This document shows positions 40,744 through 41,015 of a stretch of DNA of 41,015 bases, piece after piece (the first letter of the stretch is position 1; every line of letters begins with the position of its first letter). Source of the DNA: 1162T-S-0a-05 sp050299435 (lineage in GTDB: Bacteria > Pseudomonadota > Gammaproteobacteria > Pseudomonadales > Cellvibrionaceae); NCBI GenBank assembly GCA_050299435.1, contig JBNKVX010000028.1, positions 1-41,015 on the forward strand, in the 5' to 3' direction. The notes under the pieces are model-generated. The model was not told where the DNA came from, searched no databases, and saw nothing but the letters and a program-made list of their open reading frames with translations. The translations under genes were made by a program, and so were the position numbers.

Positions 40744-41015
40744 ATGAAAATCCTGAATTTGCTTAGACACGCAAAATCCAGTTGGGACCACTCTGGCTTG
40801 AGTGATAAAGAACGACCGCTTAATGAGCGAGGTATCAGTGCCTGTGCGATCGTTGGGCCGAAGATTTATGAAAAAGGATACCGCTTTGAAACGGTGTTTT
40901 GCAGTGCAGCTGTGCGGGCTCAAGAGACGATAAAGGAAATTGCAAACTCAATTCCGGATTTTGATTTTAAATGGCAAGTTGAAGAGTCACTTTATACGTT
41001 TAGTTGGCATAAACT
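40744..41015 (+). CDS. sixA: Phosphohistidine phosphatase SixA-like, 3'-truncated by window edge
   Basis: The frame opens at ATG 40744 and runs off the window after about 90 residues without a stop. It begins MKILNLLRHAKSSWDHSGL, with the RHA variant of the histidine-phosphatase catalytic RHG motif typical of SixA, followed by DKERPLNERG and FETVFCSAAVRAQET, which carry the second phosphate-pocket arginine. SixA removes phosphate from phosphohistidine, in E. coli from the HPt domain of ArcB. The gene directly upstream encodes an HPt protein. Confidence 0.88.
   Translation, partial: MKILNLLRHAKSSWDHSGLSDKERPLNERGISACAIVGPKIYEKGYRFETVFCSAAVRAQETIKEIANSIPDFDFKWQVEESLYTFSWHK

Noticed and set aside
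1..41015. tRNA or rRNA genes, CRISPR arrays, insertion sequences or attachment sites.
   Set aside because: None seen on reading: no regular spaced repeats, no transposase or integrase frame, and nearly all sequence is taken up by protein genes.

Overview
The window reads as a chromosome segment of a Gram-negative bacterium. It has an ExbB/ExbD/TonB energiser, a SixA-type phosphatase and a CheA-like phosphorelay protein. The organisation of the TonB cluster (ExbB-like with a periplasmic extension, second ExbB, ExbD, TonB, TPR) is one I associate with Cellvibrio/Teredinibacter-like Gammaproteobacteria, but sequence alone does not fix the taxon. Two runs of ten N (29168-29177 and 38020-38029) show it is a draft or metagenomic scaffold. 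Both lie inside genes, and in both the reading frame resumes only if the true gap is not ten bases. Genes are truncated at both window edges.

Layout. 1-3670 (+): TonB energy-transduction cluster. 3677-9643 (+): a complete hypABCDEF set for building the NiFe(CN)2CO centre of a [NiFe]-hydrogenase, starting only 6 bp after the TonB cluster. 9573-13529 (-): trehalose operon otsB, a GH15 glucoamylase/trehalase-like enzyme, then otsA; the otsA end overlaps the hypF end. 13681-35501 (+): about 22 kb of co-directional, mostly overlapping genes. In order these are an NAD(P)H:ferredoxin-type flavoprotein, single-chain pyruvate:ferredoxin oxidoreductase, PEP synthase, an APH-like/P-loop fusion kinase, a group 3b-type cytoplasmic [NiFe]-hydrogenase (hydB, a cNMP-fold protein, hydG, hydD, hydA, maturation protease), and a V-type ATPase of chlamydial composition (B, D, I, K, E, DUF2764, A). 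35508-39430 (-): a four-gene operon with a small helical protein, an ABC ATPase, an eight-TM membrane protein with a large periplasmic loop, and a coiled-coil protein. 39677-41015 (+): an HPt-HATPase protein and the start of sixA.

How it fits together. The Hyp proteins and the protease mature the hydrogenase, which would exchange electrons between H2 and NAD(P)H. The flavoprotein and PFOR couple NAD(P)H/ferredoxin to pyruvate and acetyl-CoA, and PpsA lifts pyruvate to PEP. The V-ATPase, translationally coupled to the hydrogenase protease gene (stop and start share one base), links ATP to an ion gradient; its K subunit keeps most of the residues known to bind Na+ in Enterococcus NtpK. The whole looks like a low-oxygen or energy-limitation module, flanked by trehalose synthesis.

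The best candidate for something undescribed is 35508-39430. Three of its four proteins carry what looks like the same roughly 75-residue all-helical domain, which resembles the effector-associated domain 11 (EAD11) family of bacterial conflict/signalling systems. Here it is attached to an ABC ATPase, to a coiled-coil protein, and present as a stand-alone protein. This suggests an ABC-type membrane machine assembled through homotypic adaptor contacts.
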